A stretch of 64,000 nt of DNA from Streptomyces sp. LBL (GTDB lineage: Bacteria; Actinomycetota; Actinomycetes; Streptomycetales; Streptomycetaceae): NCBI RefSeq assembly GCF_029893585.1, contig NZ_JARXYX010000016.1, positions 62,001 to 126,000 of the forward strand, given 5' to 3'. Below are positions 52,480 to 61,333 of this stretch, in pieces. The translations under genes were made by a program, and so were the position numbers. Positions within the stretch are counted from its first letter, which is position 1. Every line of letters begins with the position of its first letter. Under the pieces are notes generated by a model. It searched no databases, was not told the origin of the DNA, and worked only from the letters and a program-made list of their open reading frames with translations.

Positions 52480-54679
52480 TCCGGATGTCGCGGTACGAGA
52501 CCACGTCCGTCGTGCTGTGCACCTGGAGCCCGATGTAGCCGGAGGCGAAGCGCCGGCCGTCCGTGCCCGGGTCGTCGGCGCGGGGTGGCGTGAACTCCTG
52601 ACCGCCGGTGTTGTCGAACTCGTTGATCAGTACGCCGTTGCGGTAGACCGAGTAGTGCTGGTCGAACACCCGGACCTCGTAGTCGTTCCAGGTGCCCTTC
52701 TGGGTGACGCCCGCGCCGGCGAGCCCCACCCGGTCGAAGCCGTAGACCGAGCCCGTCTTGTACATGTCGCCGTCGGGCCGGTCGAGCACCTGCACCTCGT
52801 GCCCGTACTTGATGGCGACCCACTCCGGCCGCGGCTCGTCCGGATGGTCGAGGACCCACGGGAACCGCACGAACACACCGGAGTTGGCGTTACCGGTGCC
52901 CGGAGCGTCGTCGCGCCACTGCAGCTTGAGCGAGAAGTCGCCGTACTTGCGTTCGGGGAACCACAGCATGCCGAGCCCGTCCCGCGTGGTGCCCGAGGTG
53001 ATCGACCCGTCCGGGTTCGGCGCGAACGAACCGCCGCCCACCTGCTGCCACTTGGCGAAGGAGTCCGCGGTGCCGTCCAGGATCGTCCGGTAGCCCTCGG
53101 TCTGGCCGGGCTTGCCGAGCCCCGACTGGCGGGCGGCCTTCTGTACGGCGTTGTACTCGCGCTGGTCGACGACCCCTTCCTTCAGGAGCTTGTCCAGAAC
53201 CGTCTTCACATGCTTGAGGAACAGCGCGTGGGAGGTCCACTCCTTCTCGTCCTCGATCAACTCGCCTATCCGGCACCGGTTGTTGGTCACCCGGTTGGGC
53301 ACGCCCGAGTCGACGGTGCCGACGATCACCGTCAACCGTTCGTCGTACTCGGGACAGTCGGGCGCGGGCACCCCACCCCCGGCCACCACCGTGAAGCTCG
53401 CGGTGCGGGCGGCGGACGTGTTGCCCGCCTTGTCGCTCGCCCGGTACGCCACGGTGTGCGCACCCGGACGGTCGACCAGCACGGGGGCCGTGTACGCGAG
53501 ATAGGGTCCGGCGTCGAGCGAGTAATCGATCCGGTCGATCCCCGACCCGCCCTCGTCCGTCGCGTTCACGGTCACCCTGGCGCTGCGGACGTAGGCCCCT
53601 GCTGAGTTCCGGGTGCCGTCGATGGTCACCCCCGTCACCGGCGGGTTCGTGTCCTGCGGGGTCGCCGCGGACACCGTGAACTGTGCGCTCTTCTCGGCGG
53701 ACACGTTGCCCGCCTTGTCGGTGGCCCGGTAACGGACCGTCTGGGCGCCGACCTGATGCACCATCACGGGGGCGGTGTACGGCTGCCAGGCACCGGAACC
53801 GACCGCGTACTCGACGGTGTTGATCCCGGAGCCGGTGTCGGACGCGCTGACGGTGACCGTGGCCATGTCGACATAGGTCCCGTCCGCGTTCTGCTCGCCG
53901 CTGACCGTCGCCGAGGTCTCCGGCGCTGTCGTGTCGCCGGAGTCCGGCGCGACGACCGTGAACCGCACGCTCTTCTCCGCCGACACGTTGCCGGCCTTGT
54001 CGAGGGCGCGATAGCGGATCGTGTGGCTGCCGACCTCGTCGACGACGACCGGCGTGGTGTACGGCAGCCACGCACCCGTCTCGCCGACCGCGTACTGGAC
54101 GGCGTCGACACCCGAGCCGCCCACGTCCGTCGCGCTGAGCGCCACGCTCGCCGAACCGACGTACTCACCCTGCCCGTTCTGCGCCCCGGTCACCTGCGCG
54201 GCCGCCTCGGGCGGTGTGGTGTCCTCGCCGCTGCCCTCGGTCACCACGAGGATGCCCTGCATCTGGCCGTGGCCGGGAATCGTGCAGTGGAAGAAGTAGC
54301 GGCCCGGGGTGAGGGTGACCTCGGTGGTGTAACGGCCGCCCTGGGCGTCGTTCGGGTTGGCGAGGATGTTCAACTGGACGTCGTTGTTGAACTCGGGGTC
54401 CGAGGTCGCGAACGTCAACGTGTGCGGCATCCCGGTGGTGTTGCCGGTGGCCACGCTGTTCTCGAAGACGATCGTCGCCGGACCCGCCGTGGCCGTCAAC
54501 GGTGCCGAGACGTACTTGGTGATGTCGTCACCGGCCGTCCAGGTGAGGACCTGGGCCGCGGCCTGCTCCTGGGCCTGCTGCGTCTGCCCCGCCGCGGGCA
54601 GCGCCTGCAGCCCCAGCATGACGAGCACGGCGGCCAGCAGGGCCGTCCAGATTCTTCGTTGGCCTCTTCGGCGTGTCAC
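52466..54679 (-). CDS. Secreted cupredoxin - Ig-like repeats - DUF1080 fusion protein
   Basis: The 737-residue protein has a signal peptide, then a cupredoxin with a full type-1 copper set (His86 in GMPHTLTF; Cys132, His137 and Met140 in FFHCTIPGHGQM). Three Ig-like/OmpL47-type repeats follow, each ending IRYRALDKAGN, VRYRATDKAGN or VAYRASDKAGN. The C-terminal 200 residues are DUF1080 (3-keto-disaccharide hydrolase, concanavalin-like): TRDGLGMLWFPERKYGDFSLKLQW, NANSGVFVRFP, GTWNDYEVRV. GTG 54679 overlaps the upstream stop (GTGA). It probably acts on carbohydrate outside the cell. Confidence 0.88.
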   Translation of the reverse strand: MTRRRGQRRIWTALLAAVLVMLGLQALPAAGQTQQAQEQAAAQVLTWTAGDDITKYVSAPLTATAGPATIVFENSVATGNTTGMPHTLTFATSDPEFNNDVQLNILANPNDAQGGRYTTEVTLTPGRYFFHCTIPGHGQMQGILVVTEGSGEDTTPPEAAAQVTGAQNGQGEYVGSASVALSATDVGGSGVDAVQYAVGETGAWLPYTTPVVVDEVGSHTIRYRALDKAGNVSAEKSVRFTVVAPDSGDTTAPETSATVSGEQNADGTYVDMATVTVSASDTGSGINTVEYAVGSGAWQPYTAPVMVHQVGAQTVRYRATDKAGNVSAEKSAQFTVSAATPQDTNPPVTGVTIDGTRNSAGAYVRSARVTVNATDEGGSGIDRIDYSLDAGPYLAYTAPVLVDRPGAHTVAYRASDKAGNTSAARTASFTVVAGGGVPAPDCPEYDERLTVIVGTVDSGVPNRVTNNRCRIGELIEDEKEWTSHALFLKHVKTVLDKLLKEGVVDQREYNAVQKAARQSGLGKPGQTEGYRTILDGTADSFAKWQQVGGGSFAPNPDGSITSGTTRDGLGMLWFPERKYGDFSLKLQWRDDAPGTGNANSGVFVRFPWVLDHPDEPRPEWVAIKYGHEVQVLDRPDGDMYKTGSVYGFDRVGLAGAGVTQKGTWNDYEVRVFDQHYSVYRNGVLINEFDNTGGQEFTPPRADDPGTDGRRFASGYIGLQVHSTTDVVSYRDIRIKEL

Positions 54680-57171
54680 TGCGTCCCCCTCGCCAGCTGA
54701 TCGGCGGCCGGAGTGGGCCCGCCGCCCTTGTAAGTGACCCGCCACAGTGCCGACTTGGCGTCCGAGGTGAAGAAGCCGCGGCCGTAGTCGAGGACGTACA
54801 GCGTGCCGTCCGGACCGAACTTCCAGTCCATGAGGTTCTTGATGCCGTCGTTGCCGATCGGCACGATCTTCTTCAGGGACTCCGAGTGCACCGGCAGACC
54901 GCCGTCGCCCTGTGTCTTCGGGTCGGTGAGCACGGCATTGCGTGGCTGGTCGTCGTCGTAGAAGTCGCCGACGAACCACTTGCCGTCCCAGTAGGCGGGC
55001 CACTTCGCCCCGCTGGTGCTCGCCGCGTCGTAACGGTAGACCGGGCCGTTCATCGCGGCCTGCCCGCCGCCCTTGAGCCACGGCAGCAGATAGGTGGCCT
55101 CCTCCTGCTTGTACGAGGGCACGCCGTTCGCGTCGCGCGGGAAGTCGGGTCCGCCGCCCTGGGGCGAGTACCAGATGTTGTTGCCCGTGACCGGGGGCAG
55201 GTTGATGAGGCCGTCGTTGTTGGGCGACTCGTTCTTCGGGTGGTCGCAGTCGTACCAGCCCAGCGGTTCGGTCGGATCCGGCAGGTTGCGGTCCCGGTAG
55301 GGCTGCTTGTTGCCCATGCAGTACGGCCAGCCCCGGTTGCTCGCCTTGGTGATCACGGCGAAGGTGTCGTACTTGGCCGGGCCCCAGGTCGTCGACGGCG
55401 CGCTCGCGTCCGGGCCGACCCAGCCCGCGTACAGGGTGTCCGTCTGCTTGTCGACGGAGATGCGGGCCGGGTTGCGAACGCCCATCACATAGATCTCGCC
55501 GCGTGTCTTGCCGCCGCCCTCGGCGGTCTCCCGGCCGGTGAAGAGGTTGCCGTCGGGCAGCGTGTACGTCCCGTCGGTCTCCGGGTGGATGCGCAGGATC
55601 TTGCCGTTGAGGTTGTTGGTGTTGCCGGCGGTGCGGCGCGCGTCGGCGAAGGACACGCCCTTGTAGTTCGGCTTCGGGTTGTTGCCCGAGTAACCGTCGC
55701 TGAAGCCGCTGGAGTTGTTGTCGCCGGTGGCGATGTACAGGTTGCCCTGGGAGTCCCAGGCCATCCCGCCGCCCGCGTGGCAGCAGCTGTGGACCTGCAC
55801 CGGCCACGTGAGCAGGACCTTCTCGCTGCTCAGGTCGAGCTTGTTGGTGGCGAGGTCGAGCGTGAAGCGGGAGACGCGTCGCTCGGCCATCTGCGTGTCG
55901 CGGTTGACGCCCGCGTGGGGCGTGTAATGCAGGTACACCCAGCCGTTCTGCTCGAAGCGCGGGTCGAGTTCGATGCCGAGCAGGCCCTCCTCGACCTTGA
56001 CCAGCTCGTCGCCGCCGCCCTTGTTGCCGAAGACGGTCAACTCGCCCGCCAGGGTGACCTTCTTGGTCGTCGGGTCGTAGACGTGGATCTGCCCCTTGCC
56101 CTTGCCGATGTCGGGGTTGTTCCAGTCGGTGATCACCGGCTGCGAGGAGTCGGCGCCGCCCCGGCCGATGTAGAGGACCCGGCCGTCGGGCGCGGTGACC
56201 AGGCCGTGCGGTTCGCCGATCTGGTCGTTCTGACCGGGCTGGTTGGGCTGGGTGAGCCGCTCGGCCTTGTAGTTGCCGGTGATGGTCGCCTTGCAGTCGG
56301 CCTGCACGAGGCGGGTGGTCCACAGCAGCGCGCCGCGCAGATGCGTACGGAAGTCCGTCTCGTCGTACGACGAGACCGTGCCGCCCATGCCGGTGTAGAA
56401 GGAACGGCCGCCGTCGTAGTCACGGCACCAGCTCACCGGGTGATCCGCGCCGTTGGCGCTCGCACCCGGCTGGTACGTCGACTCGCGCACCCGGGCCACG
56501 GTGTGCACGTCGCCCGAGGGGTTCTTCGCCCAGTTGAACCACTGGTCGGGGCGCTTCCACTGGACCGGCAGGTCCTTGGTGGCCGGATGCCGGCGGTCAC
56601 CGACCTCGACGGTGGCCCGCTGCACGGTCGTAGGACCGGACGCGGCCGGACGGGCGCCGACGAGACCGGTGAACCAGTCCGAGTACGGCTCGGCCCGGGC
56701 GGCGTCATGGATGCCGACGAAACCGCCGCCGGCCTCCATATAGGCCTCCAGGCCGGCCTCCTGCTCCGGGTCGAGGACGTCTCCGCCGCCGGTCAGGAAC
56801 ACGATCGCGTTGAAGCGGCCCAGTTTCGTCTCGTTGGTGAAGACCGACGCGTCGTCTGTCGCCTCGACCTGGTAGCGCTGGTTCGTCGGGCCGGTCAGCC
56901 CGATCTTCTCGATGGCCTCGATCCCGGCGTTCACGACGGGCGACTCGTCGCCGGCCGCTGCCGAACCGTGGAAGATCAGCACCCGTACGTTCGCGCCGCC
57001 CGGCGGCGACTTCACGGACATCGTTGTCAGGGTCGGGTTCGGGTCCGGGCGCGCCGTGGCGGCCGGGCCGGACAGCAGACCGGCGGCGACGACCCCGGTG
57101 GCCACGGTGGCCACCCAGGCCCGTCTTCTGGCGTTTCTCGCGCCTCTTGTGCTCAACCCTCGTAAGTGCAT
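54676..57171 (-). CDS. Secreted ThuA-like plus sorbosone/glucose dehydrogenase-like fusion protein
   Basis: From ATG 57171 with GAGGAGGTG upstream, the 831-residue protein has a signal peptide, a ThuA domain (residues about 45-275: VRVLIFHGSAAAGDESP, FLTGGGDVLDPEQEAGLEAYMEAGGGFVGIHDA) and a six-bladed beta-propeller of the soluble quinoprotein glucose dehydrogenase/GSDH type (EEGLLGIELDPRF, HAGGGMAWDSQGNLYIATGDN, VLDYGRGFF). A sugar-oxidising or sugar-binding role outside the cell is likely. It is coupled to the cupredoxin-DUF1080 gene, so the two secreted proteins probably work together. Confidence 0.9.
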   Translation of the reverse strand: MHLRGLSTRGARNARRRAWVATVATGVVAAGLLSGPAATARPDPNPTLTTMSVKSPPGGANVRVLIFHGSAAAGDESPVVNAGIEAIEKIGLTGPTNQRYQVEATDDASVFTNETKLGRFNAIVFLTGGGDVLDPEQEAGLEAYMEAGGGFVGIHDAARAEPYSDWFTGLVGARPAASGPTTVQRATVEVGDRRHPATKDLPVQWKRPDQWFNWAKNPSGDVHTVARVRESTYQPGASANGADHPVSWCRDYDGGRSFYTGMGGTVSSYDETDFRTHLRGALLWTTRLVQADCKATITGNYKAERLTQPNQPGQNDQIGEPHGLVTAPDGRVLYIGRGGADSSQPVITDWNNPDIGKGKGQIHVYDPTTKKVTLAGELTVFGNKGGGDELVKVEEGLLGIELDPRFEQNGWVYLHYTPHAGVNRDTQMAERRVSRFTLDLATNKLDLSSEKVLLTWPVQVHSCCHAGGGMAWDSQGNLYIATGDNNSSGFSDGYSGNNPKPNYKGVSFADARRTAGNTNNLNGKILRIHPETDGTYTLPDGNLFTGRETAEGGGKTRGEIYVMGVRNPARISVDKQTDTLYAGWVGPDASAPSTTWGPAKYDTFAVITKASNRGWPYCMGNKQPYRDRNLPDPTEPLGWYDCDHPKNESPNNDGLINLPPVTGNNIWYSPQGGGPDFPRDANGVPSYKQEEATYLLPWLKGGGQAAMNGPVYRYDAASTSGAKWPAYWDGKWFVGDFYDDDQPRNAVLTDPKTQGDGGLPVHSESLKKIVPIGNDGIKNLMDWKFGPDGTLYVLDYGRGFFTSDAKSALWRVTYKGGGPTPAADQLARGTQ

Positions 57172-57357
57172 GGGCACCTCCTCGGTCACGGCGACAACGT
57201 CAAGGAAGCTAGACCTCTTTGCCCGGCTCGCCAACATCTATCACCGCAATCCAACGAACTTTGTCCTGAGTGTGGATAAACGAGCGCGGGGTCGCTACCG
57301 TCACACAGGTTCATCACAGGCAGTGCTGCACATGCCGTATGGGTGGGGGAGTTCCGC

Positions 57358-58314
57358 ATGGACAGACGCGGGTTCAACCGACGGGTACTGCTGGGTGGGG
57401 CGGTCGCCGCGACATCGTTATCCGTCGGGTCCGAGGCGATGGGCGCCGAAACCACGGCGCCGACGGCCCCGGCCGGGGGCGAGGTCAGGCGCATCAAGCT
57501 GTACGCCGAGCGGCTCGACGGCGGGCAGATGGGATACGGCTTCGAGAAGGGCAAGGCGACGGTCCCCGGACCGCTGATCGAACTCAACGAGGGCGACACC
57601 CTGCACATCGAGTTCGAGAACACCATGGACGTCGCCGCGAGCCTGCACGTCCACGGGCTGGACTACGAAGTCTCCAGCGACGGCACGAAGGTGAACAAGA
57701 GCGACGTCGAGCCCGGCGGTACCCGCACCTACACCTGGCGCACCCACGCCCCCGGCCGTCGCAAGGACGGCACCTGGAGGGCGGGCAGCGCGGGCTACTG
57801 GCACTACCACGATCACGTCGTCGGCACGGAACACGGCACCGGCGGTATCCGCAACGGCCTCTACGGCCCGGTGATCGTCCGCCGCACCGGCGACATCCTG
57901 CCGGACAAGACGTACACCATCGTGTTCAACGACATGCTGATCAACAACAGGCCACCGCACTCCGGCCCCGACTTCGAGGCCACGGTGGGTGATCGGGTCG
58001 AGTTTGTGATGATCACGCACGGCGAGTATTACCACACCTTCCATATGCACGGTCACCGCTGGGCGGACAACCGCACCGGCATGCTCACCGGGCCCGACGA
58101 CCCCAGCCAGGTGATCGACAACAAGATCGTGGGCCCGGCGGACTCCTTCGGCTTCCAGGTGATCGCGGGGGAGGGCGTCGGCGCCGGCGCGTGGATGTAC
58201 CACTGCCATGTGCAGAGCCACTCCGACATGGGGATGGTGGGGCTGTTCCTGGTGAAGAAGACGGACGGGACGATTCCGGGGTACGAGCCGCACGAGCACG
58301 GCCAGGCAGGATAG
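57358..58314 (+). CDS. Small two-domain laccase, Tat-exported
   Basis: The 318-residue multicopper oxidase has a twin-arginine signal (NRRVLLGGAVAA) and all copper motifs: HVHG, HYHDH, HTFHMHGHRW and HCHVQSHSDMGM. Size and motifs match the trimeric SLAC laccases of Streptomyces, which oxidise phenols with reduction of O2 to water. The ATG 57358 is preceded by GGGGGAG. It is divergent from the ThuA gene with 186 bp between. Confidence 0.95.
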   Translation: MDRRGFNRRVLLGGAVAATSLSVGSEAMGAETTAPTAPAGGEVRRIKLYAERLDGGQMGYGFEKGKATVPGPLIELNEGDTLHIEFENTMDVAASLHVHGLDYEVSSDGTKVNKSDVEPGGTRTYTWRTHAPGRRKDGTWRAGSAGYWHYHDHVVGTEHGTGGIRNGLYGPVIVRRTGDILPDKTYTIVFNDMLINNRPPHSGPDFEATVGDRVEFVMITHGEYYHTFHMHGHRWADNRTGMLTGPDDPSQVIDNKIVGPADSFGFQVIAGEGVGAGAWMYHCHVQSHSDMGMVGLFLVKKTDGTIPGYEPHEHGQAG

Positions 58315-58376
58315 GCAGACCGGACGCGACAGGCGGACCGGACGGGCAGTCCGGACGGGGCAGTCCGGACGGGACG

Positions 58377-58456
58377 GGCAGGCCAGATAGGCCAGGCAGG
58401 CCAGGCAGGCCAGGCAGGCCAGATAGGCCAGATAGGCCAGATAGGCCAGACAGGAC
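58377..58456. repeat. 9-bp tandem repeat after the laccase gene
   Basis: GGCCAGGCA and GGCCAGATA alternate for about nine copies. The region from 58315 to 58618 otherwise holds only the LacI promoter and operator. Confidence 0.85.
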
Positions 58457-58549
58457 ACACAGAGGGGCACACCCGGTGACCCCTGCATGACGCGCCTTCG
58501 CACGTGCCTCCGTCGGCGCCGGAGGTACTTCCTCCGCTGCTCCGCTGTC

Positions 58550-58561
58550 GAGAGCGCTCTC
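58550..58561. promoter_or_regulatory. LacI-type operator
   Basis: GAGAGCGCTCTC is a perfect 12-bp palindrome with the central CG usual for LacI/CebR sites. It lies 58 bp before the LacI gene, suggesting autoregulation. Confidence 0.7.
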
Positions 58562-58618
58562 ACCTCCGCCCTCCGACCGGGTCTATCCTGAGCCGCACCT
58601 GCCGAGGAGGAGCGCCAC

Positions 58619-59686
58619 GTGACCGAGACAGCGCCGCGTCCGACGCTGGAGGCCGTGGCCGCGTTGGCCGGGGTTTCGCGGGCCACCGCCTCCCGGGTGG
58701 TCAACGGCGGGGACGGTGTGCGGGAGCCGCTCGTGGAACGGGTCCGGCGGGCGGTCGAGGAACTCGGGTACGTGCCCAACCAGGCGGCCCGCAGCCTGGT
58801 GACGAGACGGCACGACGCCGTCGCCGTGGTGGTCGCCGAACCGGAGACCCGGGTCTTCGCCGACCCCTTCTTCGCCCTGCAACTGCGTGGCATCAGCAAG
58901 GAGTTGACGGCTCATGACAACCAGCTCGTGCTGCTGCTCACCGAGGGCCGCGACGACCACGCCCGGGTCGGCCGCTATCTCGCCGGCGGCCATGTGGACG
59001 GCGCGCTCGTGTTCTCCCTGCACCTCGACGACCCGCTGCCCGGACTGATCCGCCGGGCCGGCGTCCCCACCGTCTTCGGCGGCCGGCCCGGCTGGGACGA
59101 CGGCAGCGGTGCCGAGGCCGTGTACGTGGACAGCGACAACCGCGGCGGTGCCCGCGAGGCCGTACGCCACCTCGTCGGCCTCGGCCGCAGCCGTGTCGCC
59201 CACATCACCGGGCCCCTCGACCAGACCTCGGCCGCGGACCGGCTCGACGGCTTCCGGGACGTGCTGCCCGACGCCGACCCACGGCTGGTCGTACGCGGCG
59301 ACTTCACGCCGGCCGGCGGGGAGCGGGCGATGCGGGACCTCCTCGACCGCCGCCCCGACGTGGACGCGGTGTTCGCCGCGAACGATCTCACCGCCGCCGG
59401 CGCGCTGCGGGTGCTGCGCGAGCACGGGCGGCGGGTGCCCGACGACGTGGCCGTGATCGGCTTCGACGACATGCTGCCCTTCGCCGAACAGACCGACCCA
59501 CCGCTCACCACGGTCCGTCAGGACATCGAGGAGATGGGCCGGTTGATGGCCCGCCTGCTGCTCCGCGGTCACGAGGGCCGTGCCACCGCTGAGGACGCGG
59601 AGAAGGTGCCCGAGGCGCAGGAGGCGGGAGGCACGCCGTTCGGAGTCGTCCTGCCGACGACCCTGGTCCGCCGTGCCTCGGCATGA
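58619..59686 (+). CDS. LacI family regulator
   Basis: The 355-residue protein starts GTG after GGAGGAG. The HTH and hinge are clear (TLEAVAALAGVSRATASRVVNGGDGVREP, then VPNQAARSLVTRR), followed by the sugar-binding domain (DPFFALQLRGISKEL, VIGFDDMLPFAEQTDPPLTTVRQD). An insertion of acidic residues lies near the C-terminus. It probably senses a sugar and may control the nearby secreted carbohydrate proteins, but no second operator was found. Confidence 0.93.
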   Translation: MTETAPRPTLEAVAALAGVSRATASRVVNGGDGVREPLVERVRRAVEELGYVPNQAARSLVTRRHDAVAVVVAEPETRVFADPFFALQLRGISKELTAHDNQLVLLLTEGRDDHARVGRYLAGGHVDGALVFSLHLDDPLPGLIRRAGVPTVFGGRPGWDDGSGAEAVYVDSDNRGGAREAVRHLVGLGRSRVAHITGPLDQTSAADRLDGFRDVLPDADPRLVVRGDFTPAGGERAMRDLLDRRPDVDAVFAANDLTAAGALRVLREHGRRVPDDVAVIGFDDMLPFAEQTDPPLTTVRQDIEEMGRLMARLLLRGHEGRATAEDAEKVPEAQEAGGTPFGVVLPTTLVRRASA

Positions 59687-59697
59687 CCCCGGCGGTG

Positions 59698-60492
59698 CTA
59701 TTCCTGCTGTTGTCGCGGCGCGCTCTTGATCACCGCGAAGCAGGCGCCGTACGGATCGGCGAGCTCGGCGATCCGGCCGACGTCCTCCACGTCGGTGGCC
59801 GGCATGTGGACCGTGCCGCCCCCGTTCTGCGCCGTGCTGACGGCCGCGTCGGTGTCCGGCACCTCGAAGTACGGCAGCCAGGTTCTGGACCTCGCTTCGG
59901 TCGAGTCGCCCTCCGGCGGGACGATGCCGCCGAACATGGCGTCCGCTTCGGTGCCCTGCGGGTGGACGGTGGTGTAGGTGCCCCCGGCGAAGGTGACGGC
60001 GGAGGTCTCCCAGCCGAACACGCCATGGTAGAACCCGGCTGCCGCGGGCAGGTCCGGCGTGTACAACTCCAGCCAGCACAGCGAGCCCTGCTCCTGCACC
60101 ACGTCCAGGCCCTTGTTGGCCGCGGGCTGCCAGATGCCGAAGGGCACGCCCGCCTGGTCGGCGAGGACCGCCACGCGGCCCCGGTCCATGACGTCCATGG
60201 GCTGCATCAACACCGTGCCGTGCGCCCGTTCGGCCGCCTTCGCGGTGGCGTCCGCGTCGGACGTCTGGAAGTAGACGGTCCAGGAGGGCGATCCCTGGTC
60301 AGGGGTGGTCTGCATGCCGCCCGCGGCCGTCCGGCCGTCGAGCTGGAAGAAGCCGTAGCCGCGGGACTCGGGTCCGCCCGACTGGAACTGCCAGCCGAAC
60401 AGGCCGCCGTAGAAGGTGGAGGCGCCTTCGATGTCGGGGGTGCCGAGATCGAGCCAGTTCGGAGCGCCGGTGACATAACGGGTGGTCAGCAT
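59698..60492 (-). CDS. Double-domain VOC family protein
   Basis: From ATG 60492 with GGAGGG upstream, the 264-residue protein has two VOC domains: GAPNWLDLGTPDIEGASTFYGGLFGW and GSLCWLELYTPDLPAAAGFYHGVFGW mark their starts. This arrangement occurs in glyoxalase-like hydroxylase-associated proteins of Streptomyces. It converges on the LacI gene with 11 bp between stops. Function unknown. Confidence 0.88.
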   Translation of the reverse strand: MLTTRYVTGAPNWLDLGTPDIEGASTFYGGLFGWQFQSGGPESRGYGFFQLDGRTAAGGMQTTPDQGSPSWTVYFQTSDADATAKAAERAHGTVLMQPMDVMDRGRVAVLADQAGVPFGIWQPAANKGLDVVQEQGSLCWLELYTPDLPAAAGFYHGVFGWETSAVTFAGGTYTTVHPQGTEADAMFGGIVPPEGDSTEARSRTWLPYFEVPDTDAAVSTAQNGGGTVHMPATDVEDVGRIAELADPYGACFAVIKSAPRQQQE

Positions 60493-60810
60493 CTCTGTGC
60501 CCTCCTTTGAGGGGTCCCGTTGCCTGCACTGCCGAGTCTTGCACCGCCCACTGACAATCGCGCGGCTTGCGCCCGGACCGGACCAGGTCACCCTGGGTGA
60601 CCGGCGGGCTGCGTTGTGTTGTCGCACTGCGTCACTGCGTCACTGCGTTCCGTGCGCCGCCGTGCGCCGGGGTGTCCGGCCGGGTCATGATCGGGCGGCC
60701 GGGGCGGTGGGCCCGGGCTGTGGGCGGTGGGCCGGGGGCTGTGGGCCGTGGGCCGTGGCGTTGATCTCGCGTTGATGGAATGTTTTTCGCGGTCCGGCAC
60801 GATCTCGCCC
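60493..60810. other. Divergent region between VOC and WhiB-like genes
   Basis: No gene is evident. Positions 60695-60765 contain short GGGCCGTG/GGGCTGTG repeats. Confidence 0.5.
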
Positions 60811-61056
60811 ATGCACATCGACACCATCACCCCGGCCGGTCCCGCCTGGCATGCACAGGCCCTGTGCGCGCAGACCGGGGCGGACTTCTTCTTTCCCGAG
60901 CCGGGCAGTTCCGTACGTGAGGCGAAGCGCATCTGCGGCATGTGCGAGATGCGGTCCGCGTGTCTGGAGTACGCCTTGGCCCACGACGAGCGCTTCGGCG
61001 TGTGGGGCGGTCTGTCGGAGAAGGAACGGCTGCAGCTGAGGAATACGCGACCGTGA
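60811..61056 (+). CDS. WhiB-like iron-sulfur regulator
   Basis: The 81-residue protein has the four [4Fe-4S]-binding cysteines (Cys19, then Cys42 and Cys45 in CGMC, and Cys51) and the GVWGGLSEKER turn. It lacks a long basic tail, resembling the small Wbl proteins such as WblE and WblA-like factors, which act by binding sigma factor. The ribosome site is weak; ATG 60775 would add 12 residues. Confidence 0.9.
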   Translation: MHIDTITPAGPAWHAQALCAQTGADFFFPEPGSSVREAKRICGMCEMRSACLEYALAHDERFGVWGGLSEKERLQLRNTRP

Positions 61057-61239
61057 CGGGCCGGGGTGCTGCCCCGCCCTGGACCGGGGCACCCACGGAT
61101 GGCTCACCGGACTGCCGGTCGCGAGCACCTCAGCGCCCCTGTGCCGCCGCCGGTCCCTGCCGACGCGGCGGCCGTACGCAGCGTACGCAGAACGGCCCCC
61201 GGCAACGGTGGCCGGGGGCCCGGAACTGAGGTCAGGGGC

Positions 61240-61311
61240 GAGGTCGTGGCGCAGAGGCAGGGCGCCGGTCTCCAGAACCGGAACGCGCCGGTTCGAAACC
61301 GGCCGCCCTGC
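61240..61311 (+). tRNA. Diverged tRNA-Trp-like sequence (anticodon CCA)
   Basis: A complete cloverleaf can be drawn: T8 at 61247; D-stem GCGC/GGGC (3 of 4 pairs) with A14, GG and A21 kept; anticodon stem CCGGT/ACCGG perfect with loop CTCCAGA; variable loop AACGC; T-stem GCCGG/CCGGC perfect with loop TTCGAAA. The acceptor stem is weak (5 of 7 pairs, first pair G-G) and no CCA is encoded. It may be a pseudo-tRNA, a divergent functional copy or a tRNA-like element. Confidence 0.6.
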
Positions 61312-61333
61312 CCTGCCCTGCCCTGCGACGGTG

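Noticed and set aside
54673..57165. An 830-codon plus-strand frame opposite the ThuA/propeller gene
   Set aside because: It is an antisense open frame caused by high GC; it lacks a signal peptide, motifs and ribosome site.
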